The position numbers and the translations under genes were made by a program. The notes under the pieces are model-generated. The model had not been told where the DNA came from. It saw only the letters and a list, made by a program, of their open reading frames with translations, and ran no database searches. A stretch of DNA of 64,000 bases from Tricholoma matsutake (Eukaryota > Basidiomycota > Agaricomycetes > Agaricales > Tricholomataceae), in the NCBI GenBank assembly GCA_026075535.2, contig AP026547.1:3472001-3536000 (forward strand). The letters are read 5' to 3'. Positions 32,681 through 43,529 of this stretch are shown here, piece by piece (positions within the stretch are counted from its first letter, which is position 1; each line of letters starts with the position of its first letter).

Positions 32681-34936
32681 TTTTTTTTTTTTTTTGGGGT
32701 CAACAATTTATAACGCGGGGCTCGATCGCAGTCCGCGGGTCAAGATACAAACAAGGTACTACTAAGACTACGCATTCCCTATGTCCGCATCCCACACCAG
32801 GTCCCTTGCAGAAGCCACGTTACGGCGGGCGTACCAGCGTTGTCCTCTCAGACAGGAAAGGCAATAATCTGTAGGGGAGGGGCCCCCCCCACAAAGGCTA
32901 GCCGTTAGTTTGCCGTCTGGTGCTATCTCGGTCCCCCCGGCCACATATCCGACCGAAGTCAGATCAGGCGCAAGCAGTGTCAATTCACCGTAAGTCCTCC
33001 CTTGCGGGAAGAGTAACCGTCTTTCACCAGACAACGAGGATTGACCACCCCAGGTGAGTGAGGTGGACCATCACTGTGTCCACGCACAAGTGACAGTGAC
33101 GAGGCAGCTGGTTATTCACCGGAACTGCCGTAACTGGTTATTCACCGGAGTTACTGTAGGTAGGGGGTCGAAGCCCCCCCCTCGAGCAAATGCTACTCTG
33201 AGCATGCACTTGGTGACATCATCCCCCCCGCAGTGGGGGGAAGGTAAAGGGAGGCGACATATTGTCACCATCCCGACAACAGCCCTGGTGGGCGGTGAAG
33301 AGAAGGGGAGGTCCCCTTCTTCAAGCTCGGCGTGGTCGTTGGCGGGGGCCACGAGGACGTCTACGCCGTTCCGAGGACAAGGGTTCCTCGGTTGGAGGCT
33401 CTGCCGCTGGTGGGGCAGACTGAGCCGCCTGCATCGCCGCATAGGAAGCCTGAAAGGCTGCCGGAGACGTGAGGTCGAGGGGAGCCGATGCCGCGCGAAG
33501 CGACTCCATCATGCTCCCTGAGAATCGCCAGGTGGTGGTGAAGAGCTCCCACGCCATCTGACGCCAAGAGTTCCTGTCATTGAGAGGAACCGCGGACACT
33601 CGGACAGTACCTACAAAGGAGGTCATCATGTCCAGTAAATGTAACATGGCATCAGAGGTGGCTTCGATTTCCAGCCTCTGATCCCTAGATAACGGCACTT
33701 CGTCCTCCACCAACTCAGGGATGGGGGGCCAAGGCAGTGGTGGGGCAGTGGATGCCTCCGGATAAAGGAGCTCAGCGATGCCGAGCTCCTGTGAATATAT
33801 ATCCTCCTTCGGGAGGCTACGAACCCAGCGCTTGTGTTCGATGTCGACACCAAGTGCCCATCGTACACGATCGATCATTTTCCTCGAGGAAAGCCTAGGC
33901 CCCCCCTCGGCAAAAAGAAGAGCCTCTTGCATGGCAAGAGATTCGTCGTCGTCGTCATCGTTAGGGTCGGAGAGGTCTTCCCCGGCCCATAGATCTCTAG
34001 CTGCCTTGAAAGCAGCTGCTACCTCCGATTCGTCTTGCACGAACCGGGTGTCGTAGTCTTGGACGTCATCATCAAAGATGTCGCCCGTGATCAAAACGGG
34101 GTCGCGTAGACCCCAATGTGGTGGTTGGCCTCTAGTTCGCCGTTTGGGCATTGAGAGTGTGCGTATTAGTGCTAGTAGATGACGGTAGAAGTCAAGATAC
34201 GTAGCGTGATAACGATAACAGACGGTCCCTTATCTCAATTCCGGGTCCACCCGACACAGCCTCCAGACGCTCCGAGGGGGCAGACAGGCCGCAAATCCTG
34301 CTGCAGATTGGGAGGGACAATTGAACCCGGTTCCGAACACCTCGAGGGTGTGAGTGCCGGAGGTAAAGAGTCGGTGGTAAGTAGCGGCCACCAGAGCGTT
34401 GACCTAGCCACCAGGGGGCACCATCACCCGGCCCCTTTTAACAATGGTGTATTCCAGCGGGTAGTCAGTATAGCATGTCTCTAGTAGTAGAAACTCACAG
34501 AGCATGGAGGCTGGAAGCCTCCCAGACGACCAGCAGTCCAGTGATAATGTCCCTCCTCCCTAAGCCAGACCTCCCCCACCTAGACGAGTGTGACGACTTG
34601 GGCGAGCGTTGAAGCAGGCATCCCACACCCACTCTAAGCCCCCAGAGGGACCTAGACTACTCTTTCATAGACAACACTCACCTAGTCAGGATCCTCGAAG
34701 CCCAGGAGAACGAGATGAGTAGCAGCCATTGTCAAGAACAATGACCGGGGCATCCACGGAGATCGGATGGACGGATCTCTTAGCAAATCAGGGCAGGCCT
34801 GGAGACGCCGAGAGCGTTCGTGATGGTGAAATCCGATCGAAAATCGGACGAAAATTGAAGTGTCGACGTTGCTTGCAACGTTGAGCAGAGGTGTTTACCA
34901 CTATTTATGGTGGTTGTAACAAGTCAAGGAGCGATG
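32681..34936 (-). mobile_element. BE8: full-length B-element (ORF type 1) in the KDZ gene
   Basis: TSD AATAGGTCAAGAATTTTT (from 32668, and 34937-34954), straddling a KDZ splice acceptor and the first bases of the exon. Poly(A) complement at about 32681-32695; 5' end at 34936. Nearly identical to BE2, including the extra C before poly(A). Leader type X. Confidence 0.9.
33321..34151 (-). CDS. B-element ORF, type 1 (276 aa)
   Basis: Intact ORF from ATG 34151, the same length as in BE2 and different at a few residues only (for example W for R in PPHWGLRDP, I for V in GVDIEHKRW). Acidic N-terminal half, ELGIAELLYPEAS, helical block, and basic C-terminus RRRRPRGPRQRPRRA. Function unknown; see BE2. 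Confidence 0.75.
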   Translation of the reverse strand: MPKRRTRGQPPHWGLRDPVLITGDIFDDDVQDYDTRFVQDESEVAAAFKAARDLWAGEDLSDPNDDDDDESLAMQEALLFAEGGPRLSSRKMIDRVRWALGVDIEHKRWVRSLPKEDIYSQELGIAELLYPEASTAPPLPWPPIPELVEDEVPLSRDQRLEIEATSDAMLHLLDMMTSFVGTVRVSAVPLNDRNSWRQMAWELFTTTWRFSGSMMESLRAASAPLDLTSPAAFQASYAAMQAAQSAPPAAEPPTEEPLSSERRRRPRGPRQRPRRA

Positions 34937-34954
34937 AATAGGTCAAGAATTTTT

Positions 34955-36546
34955 ATGCCACTTAAAAAAGGCAGTTGTAATGCATGCAAAGCACCAGCAG
35001 CTGTTTGATCAATTTTCAGCAACTTTCCGACCAGCTACAATTACTGATTGGCAAGCAATGATTAATGTTTGGAAGGAAGACCATTCAAAACCAAATCCAT
35101 ATTTGGAACCAGGACGATGTAAGTAGAAATTTGTCTTCTTGCAATAAGGTTTTTAATGTTTTTTCAGCAAGCACTACTTTACAAGATGTGCGGCTTGAAC
35201 TCGCCAAAGAAGATTCAACTTCAGCTGCTCTGGGAGAAGTTGCAACTCATGAGATAAGTTTAACAACTTTTCTTACAACTGGACTAGAACTTGAAGAACA
35301 GCAGTATGCAATTTTAATTTGTTTGGCTAATATCTTCTCTAACTTGTTTGACTCAAGACGCATTATCACATATGATATCAAAGTTTTAAAAAAGTACAAG
35401 ACACAAACCCAGCTGGCAGATTTAGAAGAAAAGCGGTGCACTCTTATGATGCATATCAATCTTTGGTGAGAGGTCCAATTGGCCTATCTTCCTTCAACTG
35501 GTTCTCTTGTTATGGTGGTTTATACCAATCTTTTATCAGAGGTACAATCAAGCAAAGAATCACTCACAGCTGAGGCCATTCCATTATTCCTTCCCTCATC
35601 ACTTCTACCAAATCAGCAACCTTCTCTGGCTTTTGCTAAATGTCTATTGTGTGAAGTCTGCTTGCGCATTGCCCAAGCTGAGGATGCTTTAGCTGATATA
35701 TGGCATTATCTGCATCTTATCTCAGGCTTCTGGCAATTTAAAAAAGTCAACATCAGTGGAACTGGAAATTGCCCAAATACTCGGATGCGCACCTTGTTCA
35801 ATCGGTTCAACCATTGTATAAAACTTTCAATGCTGCGCTACTCTGCTGCACATACTTGCTTGCTTGCAGCTGATCCAATGGGTGAATGGAATTCTAGACT
35901 AAAGGAGCTTAAGAAGTCTGATGTTCATGGACCAGGGAGGATGGATTTTTCTATGGAGATGTCTGATGCACTGGACACGAGCAAAGGCCACTTTGAAATC
36001 TCATGGATTTGGCTGGTGCCAAGGCCAGCAACAGAGACTGAAGTGGATGCCTCAGAGGAGATTTTGGATGAAGGAATGCGTGTAGAGTGGTCTAAATCTC
36101 AGGCAAGAAAGATGCGGTGGGAGGAGGAGGTTGAGCTACTCCAGGAGGAAATGCACCGAACGATCGTATATTATGAGTGGAAGGCATCCTGGTGGCTTCA
36201 GCTTGAGCCTGGTCCTCTCACAGCTGAAAATTCCATTATCCATGGAGTTACTGCATATGCACAAAAGCAAGCATTTTTTTGCACAGCTTTGGCTGAGAGC
36301 TTTGCAAAGGCATGGCTGCCTTATATGCAAGCAAACAAGATGGAAACAGAATGGGGTCATCGGTATAGCCATTTGATCACTGATAAACATTCTAATGCAA
36401 TAGGTCCCTTGAAATCCAAGACTATGAATAATCCAGAAAGTAATAGATCAAGCAATCAGAAGGAGGATGAAGAGGATGAGGATGAGATGGAGGATGAAGA
36501 AGTTGAAAAGGATGACAATTATGATCCATTTGAATTAGATGACTGA
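34955..36546 (+). pseudogene. KDZ transposase gene, 3' exons
   Basis: C-terminal region of the KDZ transposase: HLKKAVVMHAKHQQLFDQFS, an intron at 35119-35167, LQDVRLELAKED, TTGLELEEQQ, an intron at 35304-35357, IITYDIKVLKKYKTQTQ, then an in-frame TGA at 35467-35469 (Arg in the family). From 35479 it is open to a TGA at 36544-36546, with LPNQQPSLAFAKCLLCEVCL, FWQFKK, MLRYSAAHTCLLAADPMGEW and WYPR-like C-terminal helices. It ends in a Glu/Asp-rich tail. All introns are 49-54 bp GT-AG. With the two stops upstream the gene is dead as it stands. Confidence 0.8.
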
Positions 36547-37423
36547 TGTTGAGTTAACAATATGATTTACCATTAGCAATAGGCCCCAGTACCATTTACG
36601 ATGATTAACAATGGATTACAATGGGTGGCAGTACCATTTACAATAATTAACAATGGGCCCCAGTACCATTTACAATGGTTAACAATGTATTACAATGGGT
36701 GGCAGTACCATTTACAATGATTAACAATGGGCCCCAGTACCATTTACAATGATTAAATAGGAAAAGATGTTTGCATCTTCTCACGGGGGGTAAACCTGCA
36801 AGTCATGTCACCCTGACTCGTGGATATGTCATCAAAAAGTACCCCTGCATTGTTTACTGTTATTTTTCATGATATTTGATAGAAATTTGCTGAAAAAGAT
36901 GTTTGCATCTCATCACAGGTTTTTCCCGTGATATGTCATTAAAAAGTCGAAATCTCAACACAGATGATCACTCACCTGACCAAAATCTGGGTACCAGCAT
37001 ACCCGTGCATACCTGTAACACCGTGGAAAAGGGTACGGTGTTGCCTGGGTATGGCAATCCCATACCTGTACCCATACCCATGCATACCCGTGACCAAAAT
37101 ATCACGGGTTGACCCAGACCCGTGTCACACCTTAATTAACAACGAGTTCCAGTACCATTTACAATGATTAACAATGGGTGGCAGTACCATTTACAATGAT
37201 TAACAATGGGTGGCAGTACCATTTACAATGATTAACAATGTATTACAATGGGTGGCAGTACCATTTACAATGATTAACAATGTATTACAATGGGTGGCAG
37301 TACCATCTACTACATCTATTGGATATCTATTACAATGTCATTGTAATAAAACCATTGGTACTGTGCACAATGGCCTATCAACTAGCACCAATAGATTGTT
37401 AACAATAATGCCAGCCACGACTT
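36547..37423. repeat. Minisatellite-like region 3' of the KDZ gene
   Basis: Two blocks (about 36580-36760 and 37140-37315) are built from units containing AGTACCATTTACAATGATTA followed by ACAATGGG plus GTGGC or CCCC, with spacing of about 35-50 bp. Between them, a segment starting GAAAAGATGTTTGCATCT recurs (36770 and 36891) and a stretch at 36985-37120 is dense in CATACCC/GGGTA words in both orientations. I see no gene. Subterminal repeats of the KDZ transposon are the likely explanation; I could not define a terminal inverted repeat. Confidence 0.6.
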
Positions 37424-39620
37424 GTCGCCCAGCGCTCCACAGAAGATGCAGGAATCTACCTTACTCATCTCATCAGGGCAGGATGGGCCCAAGGTCTCAA
37501 AACGAGTGTTGTCGCATTCAACATCGCTCAATTCTTCCCCTCCCTAAACCACCAGGTTTTACTGGAGATAATCTCTCGGTAGGGATTCCCTGCGCAAGTA
37601 GTGAATTTCTTCCATTCATACCTCGTCGGTCGCAAGACGACCTACAAATGGAATGCCTTCTCATCTGGCTCCTTTGCAGCAGATGTGGGGGTGGGACAAG
37701 GTTCTGCCTTGTCCCCTGTCCTATCAGTGTTATACCTAACACCCATTATAAAGTTCTTCAGAAGAAGCAACATCGGCAGAGATGTCGACCTCATGTCCTA
37801 TATGGATGATGGCACCCTCATTGCCCGCTCTGCATGGCTGGAGGACAATCTCCCCCTTCTCAAAGAAGTGTATGGCTGGATCTTCCAGGCATTCACCTCC
37901 CTTGGACTTGTCCTGGAACATGACAAATCGGAGATATTTCATTTTTCTAGGTCGAGGAACTTCACTCCCCTACCGATAGATTTAGGGTTCGCCCCGTACA
38001 CAGGCAACTCACCTCTCAAACCCAAGACTACCTGGAGGTACCTTGGTTTCTTCTTCGATTGCAAGCTCTCCTTCAAGGAGCACACACAATTCTACTCCAC
38101 CAAAGCCCTCACCATGGCGAGGGCAATGGGAATGCTTGGCAATTCTGTAAGAGGGCTAACCCCCATGCAGAAACGCCTCTTATACCGGTCATGCGTCATC
38201 CCTATCATGACGTATGGACTGAGACTCTGGCACTTCAAGGGTGCACGCATCAAAGGTGTCATCAAAGCGTTGGCCCAGGTGCAGTCCATTGCTGCACGCT
38301 GGATCCTCGGTGCCTTCCATACCACCCCCATCGGTGGACTGGAAAGTATCGCAGGACTGTTGCCCATGCAACTGTTACTGCATAGATTAGTCAACAGAGG
38401 GGTATTTAGGACCCCCCTGCTGGCCCCATCTCACCCCCTGAGATCAATCTTAGGAGTGAAACACATTGGCACAACCCACCCTCATGACTTAGGTCTCTGG
38501 GGAGGTGATGTGCTCAACACACTCACACTACAAGGCCCATCTGTCACTTCTGCGACAGCACTGGCCCTTGTACCGGATGATGAATTCGACCCCTTTGGGA
38601 AAGAAAACACGCCTGGAAAAAGAGTGAAGGACTTGTTCCCCACTCACTTCTCCTCTCATCACCTTGCCTCCAAGGAGGACGAGGCAAGGAAGTCCTACAG
38701 GAGTGACCTCGACAAAGCCTGGGCTTCTGCCCAGGTGGAGGAAGACACTCTCGTCATTGCAGTGGACACATCAGTGCCCACCAATGCCAAATTCCAAGCT
38801 GTCACTTGTGCACTCGTCTTTGGACAAGGTGAACAAGTCGATCACATTGTCTCAGCCTCTGGGAGGAGAACCCCCGGAAGTCAAACTATTCGCCCTCCAG
38901 CTGGGCATCTCAGCTGCTTGCAGCAGGGGCTGCAAAAAGGTGGTGAGCTTCTCGGATTCTACAGTGGGCATTGAGTCCCTTGTAGATCCAACACCACGTT
39001 CTGGGCAAATATTTGCCCTGGATGCTTGTCGCTCACTTCGTCCCTGGTTAGCCAGAGACGAAGAGAGAAACATTACATTCTGGCATGTCCCCTCAAAATT
39101 TGAGTGGAATGTACACAAGATGGCTCATGATGTCACTACATCTACCAAGATCTCTGTGGGCAGACACCCTCGGACGTCTCTAGACTACCTTAGAAACCAG
39201 ATTGAAAAAGTGGTTTGTAAGGATTGGCACACATGGTTCTCTGAACCTTCGTATCGTGGATGGCACTTCCTCCAACTCAAAGGAGTTGGAGGAAAACCAG
39301 TTCTACCCTCAACTCACAAAGATGGGCCTTGGCTGAAAGTCATGGGGAACAGCACTACTGACACTTCCTGTGCAACTCGTATGATCACTGGCCATGCTCC
39401 TATAGGGGAGTATTGTCACCACTTTTCCCTCGATGGGGAATACCAATGTTGGTGCTTCGGTCCCGAGATTCAAACTCAGGATCACATTCTGCGCGTCTGC
39501 CCAGCAGCGGATCACAAAGAAACTCATGCGAGCCCAGACACCATCGAAGGCATCCATGAATTCTTGGACAATAACCCTGCAATAGGGTTGTTCAGCCCAC
39601 TAGTGTGGGATCCAGGATAG
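37424..39620 (+). pseudogene. LN5 ORF2, RT and RNase H
   Basis: From residue about 560 to the TAG at 39618-39620. RT motif A reads AFNIAQFFPSLN (catalytic Asp replaced by Asn), there is a TAG at about 37580, motif C reads YMDDGTLI, and the RNase H domain has a 2-nt loss in a C-tract (five Cs at 38871-38875, seven in LN9) that shifts frame. The C-terminal CWCFGPEIQTQDHILRVCP segment remains. Clearly inactive. Confidence 0.85.
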
Positions 39621-40141
39621 GTTGTGCGCGTAGGGTGTATGACCCTCGTCTGGTTCTGGCTAGTGTGATCGGTATGTCAGGGTGGCCATAGGGCACCAGA
39701 CGAGTCTGTTAACCCTCATAAAGGGGGCCCACCCATGTACAGGAGCGACTGTCAGGGAGGGGGGACACGACACCAGGTACTGGTTCGGGGAGGCACCTGA
39801 GCGCTTTCAGATCCTCTGTCGGTCGCACGTTACAACGACTTAGTTGACTATGCCTTCCTTTCCGAGCTGAGAGGCTCACGTCGGGGCGGCAGTTTCCCCT
39901 AAATCTTGCACTCATACCAGTGGAGTCTCAAGGGACGCATCATCAAGTCCAGGTTGTCGGTATGCCACCACTGGCGAGTCCGTTTACTCAATAAAGGGGG
40001 CCTTCTTAGTGGCCATCGCAGCTATCCAGGTGGTTGGTGTGAAGATCAGCAGAAGGGGGACTTGGATTGGGTGTAGTGTACTTCATTTGTATGTCTCTGC
40101 CATGGACTGTGTTTGGGCGCCGCATTATAAATTTTTGACCC
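37424..40141 (+). mobile_element. LN5: old 5'-truncated LINE
   Basis: Begins inside RT at the sequence that encodes AQRSTEDAG in other copies and runs to the 3' tail TTATAAATTTTTGACCC, but has no poly(A). It belongs to the same diverged subfamily as LN1 (both read SRSRNFTPLPIDLGFAP-like sequence where young copies read RARRFTPL) and has lost many CpGs. It overlaps the LN1 region of the element by about 700 bp, so LN1 and LN5 are not two halves of one copy. Confidence 0.85.
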
Positions 40142-40180
40142 ACCTCACCTCAACAGCTGGCAACTGAAGGGAGCAGAACT
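40142..40180. other. Short unassigned spacer
   Basis: Thirty-nine bases between the tail of LN5 and the 5' end of LN6. I see no match to LN, BE or KDZ sequence in the window, no poly(A) and no obvious duplication. This is the only clearly unassigned single-copy stretch outside the KDZ flank. Confidence 0.4.
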
Positions 40181-40424
40181 CATTGCTTCTTGTCTTCTTA
40201 CCGCGACGTGCACAGCCACAAAAAACTTCGTCGACACCATTTTCACACTTTCCAGCTCAATCTGTCCATGATCTCAGTGATCCGGTATAACCAGCATCTT
40301 ACCAATGCATGTCAGAATCATACTCTAGAAGAGGGGGGAGATCGGGCAAAGTGATGGACAAGGGGAGACATTCCAGATCGGGTACGCCTAGAACTCCTGG
40401 CGATGATCCAATTGACTCTCTGCA
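40181..40424 (+). mobile_element. LN6: 5' fragment of a LINE (5' UTR and ORF1 start)
   Basis: Starts with the LINE 5' end (CATTGCTTCTTGTCTTCTTA), includes the 5' UTR and the first roughly 35 ORF1 codons (MSESYSR-like start, GDDPIDSL end), then switches at 40424 to B-element sequence. No LINE 3' part follows. CpG loss shows that it is old. Confidence 0.8.
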
Positions 40425-41046
40425 GTAAACACCTCTGCTCAATGTTGCTCACAACATCAACACTTCAAATTACATCTGATTTTCGATCGGATTTCGCCAT
40501 CACGAATGCTCTCAGCGTCTCCAGGCCTGGCCTGATTTGCTAAGAGATCCGTCCATCTGATCCCTGGGGATGCCCCAGTCATTGTTTTTGACAATGGCTG
40601 CTATCTGTCTCGTTCCCCTTGGCTTTGAGGATCCTGGCTAGGTGAGTGGTGTTTATGAAAGAGTAGTCTGGGTCCCTATGGGGGCTTAGAGTGGGTGTGG
40701 GATGCCTGCTTCAATGCTCGCCCAAGTACATGTGCTCATTTAGCTGGGGGAGGTCTGGCTTAGGGGGAAGGACACTTCTACTGGACTGTCGGTCGGCATG
40801 GATGCCATCAACCTCCTTGCTCTGTGAGTTTCTACTACTAGAGACATGCTACATTGACTACCCACTTGAAATACACCATCGTTAAAAGGGGCTGGGTGAC
40901 GGTGCCCCCTGGGGGCTAGGACAACGCTCTGGTGGCCGCTTTGCACCACCAACTCTCCACCTCCGGTGCTCACTCTTTTGGGGTGGTATGACCTGGGTTC
41001 AATCTTCTCCCATCAGGCAGCAGGATGTGCGGCCTGCCTGCCCCCT

Positions 41047-43303
41047 TTTTTTTTTTTTTTTTTGGGTCAACAATTTATAACGCGGGGCTCGATCGCAGTC
41101 CGCGGAGCAGGGTACAAACTAGGGTACTACTATATCTACACGTTCCCCTCGCCCATCTCCCACCCAGGTCCTCGTTTTAGCCACTTTAGGCGGGCAGTGC
41201 CACAGACGTTGGCCTCTCAGCCAGGAAAGGCAATAATCCGGAGGGGAAGCCTCCCCCTCCCGAAGCTAGCCATTAGGTCGCCCACTGGTACCAACCGGTC
41301 CCCCGGCCACATATCCAACCGAAGTCAGATCAGGCGCAGTAATGTCAATTCACCGTAAATCCCCCCTTGCGGGAGGAATAACCGATAGCCTACTTCCAGC
41401 CAGCGAGGATTGACCACCCCAGATGAATGGGGTGGACCATCACCGTGTTTGCGCACGAGTGACAGAGATGTGGTAGCTGGTTGTTCACCTGGTTATTCAC
41501 CGGAACTACCGTAGGCAGGGGGGCCGAGGCCCCCCTTCGAGCAAACGCCGACATGTGCGTGCACTCGATGACAACGTCCCCCCCGCAGCGGGGGGAAGGT
41601 GGAGGGAAGCGACATGATGTCACTATCCCGATATCGGCCCCAATTATTGGGTGGGCGTGGTTGTGGAGGGGTGTTCCCCTATAGGTGGCGGCGCGGCTGT
41701 CTCCGAGGACCTCGAGGATGACAGCGCCGTGATGAGGACGAGGGTTCCTCATGATGGAGCTCTGCATGAGCTGCCTGCCTAGCCGCGTAGGAAGCCCTGA
41801 AGGCTTCCGGTGACGTGAGATCGAGAGGCAATCCGGCAGCTGCTAGTTCTGCCAACATTGGCTCGGACAATCGCCAGGTGGTAGTGAATAGTTCCCATGC
41901 CATCTGGCGCCATGCATTCCTCTCTATGAGCGGAACGGCGGATACTCGGACGGTACCGACGAAAATCGTCATAGCCTCCAGTAAGTGTAGAAAGCCATGA
42001 GAGGTGGACGTTATGTCCACCCTCTCATCTCTCGACAACGGAGGCTCATCCTCCACCAACTCTGGGATGGCGGATGAACCCGGTGATGTGGGGAGGGGCG
42101 GCGCGGATTGCTCCTGCTGCCCCTCCGGATAGAGGAGCTCGGCGATGCCGAGCTCTTGATTGTTGTTGGCCTCGAGCCCAAGCTCGAGAGCCAGATCATG
42201 CACTTCATCGGCTATCACTTGTGATGCCAAGAAGCGGTTTATCGTCTCCTGCGAGGCTAGCTCAGTGAGACCCGGAATGAATTCGACGTCTCCGCCAGTG
42301 GCAGAGCCGTCATCGTCGTCTGGCAGGTCGGAGGAGTCGTCCTCCGCCCAAAGATTGTGGAACTGGTTAGCCACATCAGAGTCCCATCTGCTCAGGGAGA
42401 CGTGTCCGAACTCTGGGAGGTAGTTGTCGTCGAAATCTGCGAAGTCGGCGTTTGTGTATAGGAGGGGGTCGCCATGAGCCGCCTGGTGTCGAGTTCGCGC
42501 TCTACGGTTTGCAGAGGGCATTGAGGATGATTTAGCACAAGTAGATGACGGTAGAAGTCAAGATACGTAGCGTGATACCGATAACAGACGGTCCCTTATC
42601 TCAATTCCGGGTCCACCCGACACAGCCTCCAGACGCTCCGAGGGGGCAGGCAGGCCGCAAATCCTGCTGCCGATTGGGAGGAACAATTGAACCCGGTTCC
42701 AAACACCTCAAGGGTGTGAGTGCCGGAGGTAAAGAGTCGGTGGTGAATAGCAGCCACCAGAGCGTCGACCTAGCCACCAGGGGGCACCATCGCCCAGCCC
42801 CTTTTAACGATGGTGTATTCCAATAGGTAGTCAGTGTAGCAGGTCTCTAGATGTAGAAACTCACACAGCATGGAGGTAGGAAGTCTCCCAGACGACCCAC
42901 AGTCCAGTGAATATGTCCCTCCTCCTGAACCAGACCTCCCCCAGCTAAATGAATGCGACGACTTGGGCGAGCATTAAAGTAGGCATCCCACACCCACTCT
43001 AAGCCCCCATAGGGGCCCAGACTACTCTTTCATTGCCAGCACTCACCTAACCAGGATCCTCGAAGCCCAGGAGACCGAGACGAATAGCAGGCACTGTCAG
43101 AAACAGTGACCGGGGCATCCACGGAGATCGGATGGACGGATCTCTTAGCAAATCAGGGCAAACCTGGAGACGCCGAGAGCGTTCGTGATGGCGAAATCCG
43201 ATCGAAAATCGGACGAGAATTGCAGTGTTGACGTCGCGTGCAACGTTGAGCAGAGGTATTTACCACTATTTATGGTGGTTGTAACAAGTCAAGGAGCGTT
43301 TTT
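41047..43303 (-). mobile_element. BE10: full-length B-element (ORF type 2)
   Basis: Minus-strand copy in BE9; 16-bp TSD at 41031-41046 and 43304-43319. Poly(A) complement to 41063; 5' end near 43298, followed by a few extra bases (TTTTT) before the TSD. Leader type X. Closely similar to BE11. Confidence 0.9.
41679..42521 (-). CDS. B-element ORF, type 2 (280 aa)
   Basis: Intact ORF from ATG 42521. N-terminus MPSANRRARTRHQAAHGDP, aromatic/acidic segment, acidic run DLPDDDDGSATGG, ELASQETINRFLASQ, a Leu-rich helix (DLALELGLEANNNQ) leading into ELGIAELLYPEG, IPELVEDEPPLSRD, helical block FVGTVRVSAVPLIERNAWRQ and a basic tail (RRCHPRGPRRQPRRHL). The N-terminal third aligns only loosely with type 1, but the C-terminal block is shared. 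Unknown function; the basic tail suggests RNA binding. Confidence 0.75.
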   Translation of the reverse strand: MPSANRRARTRHQAAHGDPLLYTNADFADFDDNYLPEFGHVSLSRWDSDVANQFHNLWAEDDSSDLPDDDDGSATGGDVEFIPGLTELASQETINRFLASQVIADEVHDLALELGLEANNNQELGIAELLYPEGQQEQSAPPLPTSPGSSAIPELVEDEPPLSRDERVDITSTSHGFLHLLEAMTIFVGTVRVSAVPLIERNAWRQMAWELFTTTWRLSEPMLAELAAAGLPLDLTSPEAFRASYAARQAAHAELHHEEPSSSSRRCHPRGPRRQPRRHL

Positions 43304-43529
43304 GGCCTGCCTGCCCCCTCGGAGCAGTTGGAGGCTGTATCGGGTGGACCCGAAATTGAGACAAAGGACCACCTTTTTTTTTTTTTTTTTGGGTCAAAAA
43401 TTTATAATGCGGCACCCAAACGCCGTCCGCAGCAGAGACATACAAACAAAGTACACTACGCCCAATCCAAGTCCCCCTTCTGCTGATCTTCACACCAACC
43501 ACCTAGATAGCTGCGATGACCACTGAGAA

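Larger units (their letters stand above)
40425..43373 (+). mobile_element. BE9: B-element leader fragment, fused to LN6 and split by BE10
   Basis: BE sequence starts at GTAAACACCTCTGCTCAATG, missing about the first 35 nt of a BE. It runs through a type-Y leader to 41046, is interrupted by BE10 (TSD GGCCTGCCTGCCCCCT at 41031-41046 and 43304-43319), and resumes to 43373, where LN7 is inserted. The ORF and 3' end lie beyond the right edge, if they survive. The LN6-BE9 join has no TSD or poly(A), so it is a chimera or a later deletion. Confidence 0.75.

Noticed and set aside
34179..34484. Antisense frame of about 101 codons in B-element leaders
   Set aside because: It lies opposite the leader, spans the ATG region, and shows no protein-like pattern beyond nucleotide similarity.
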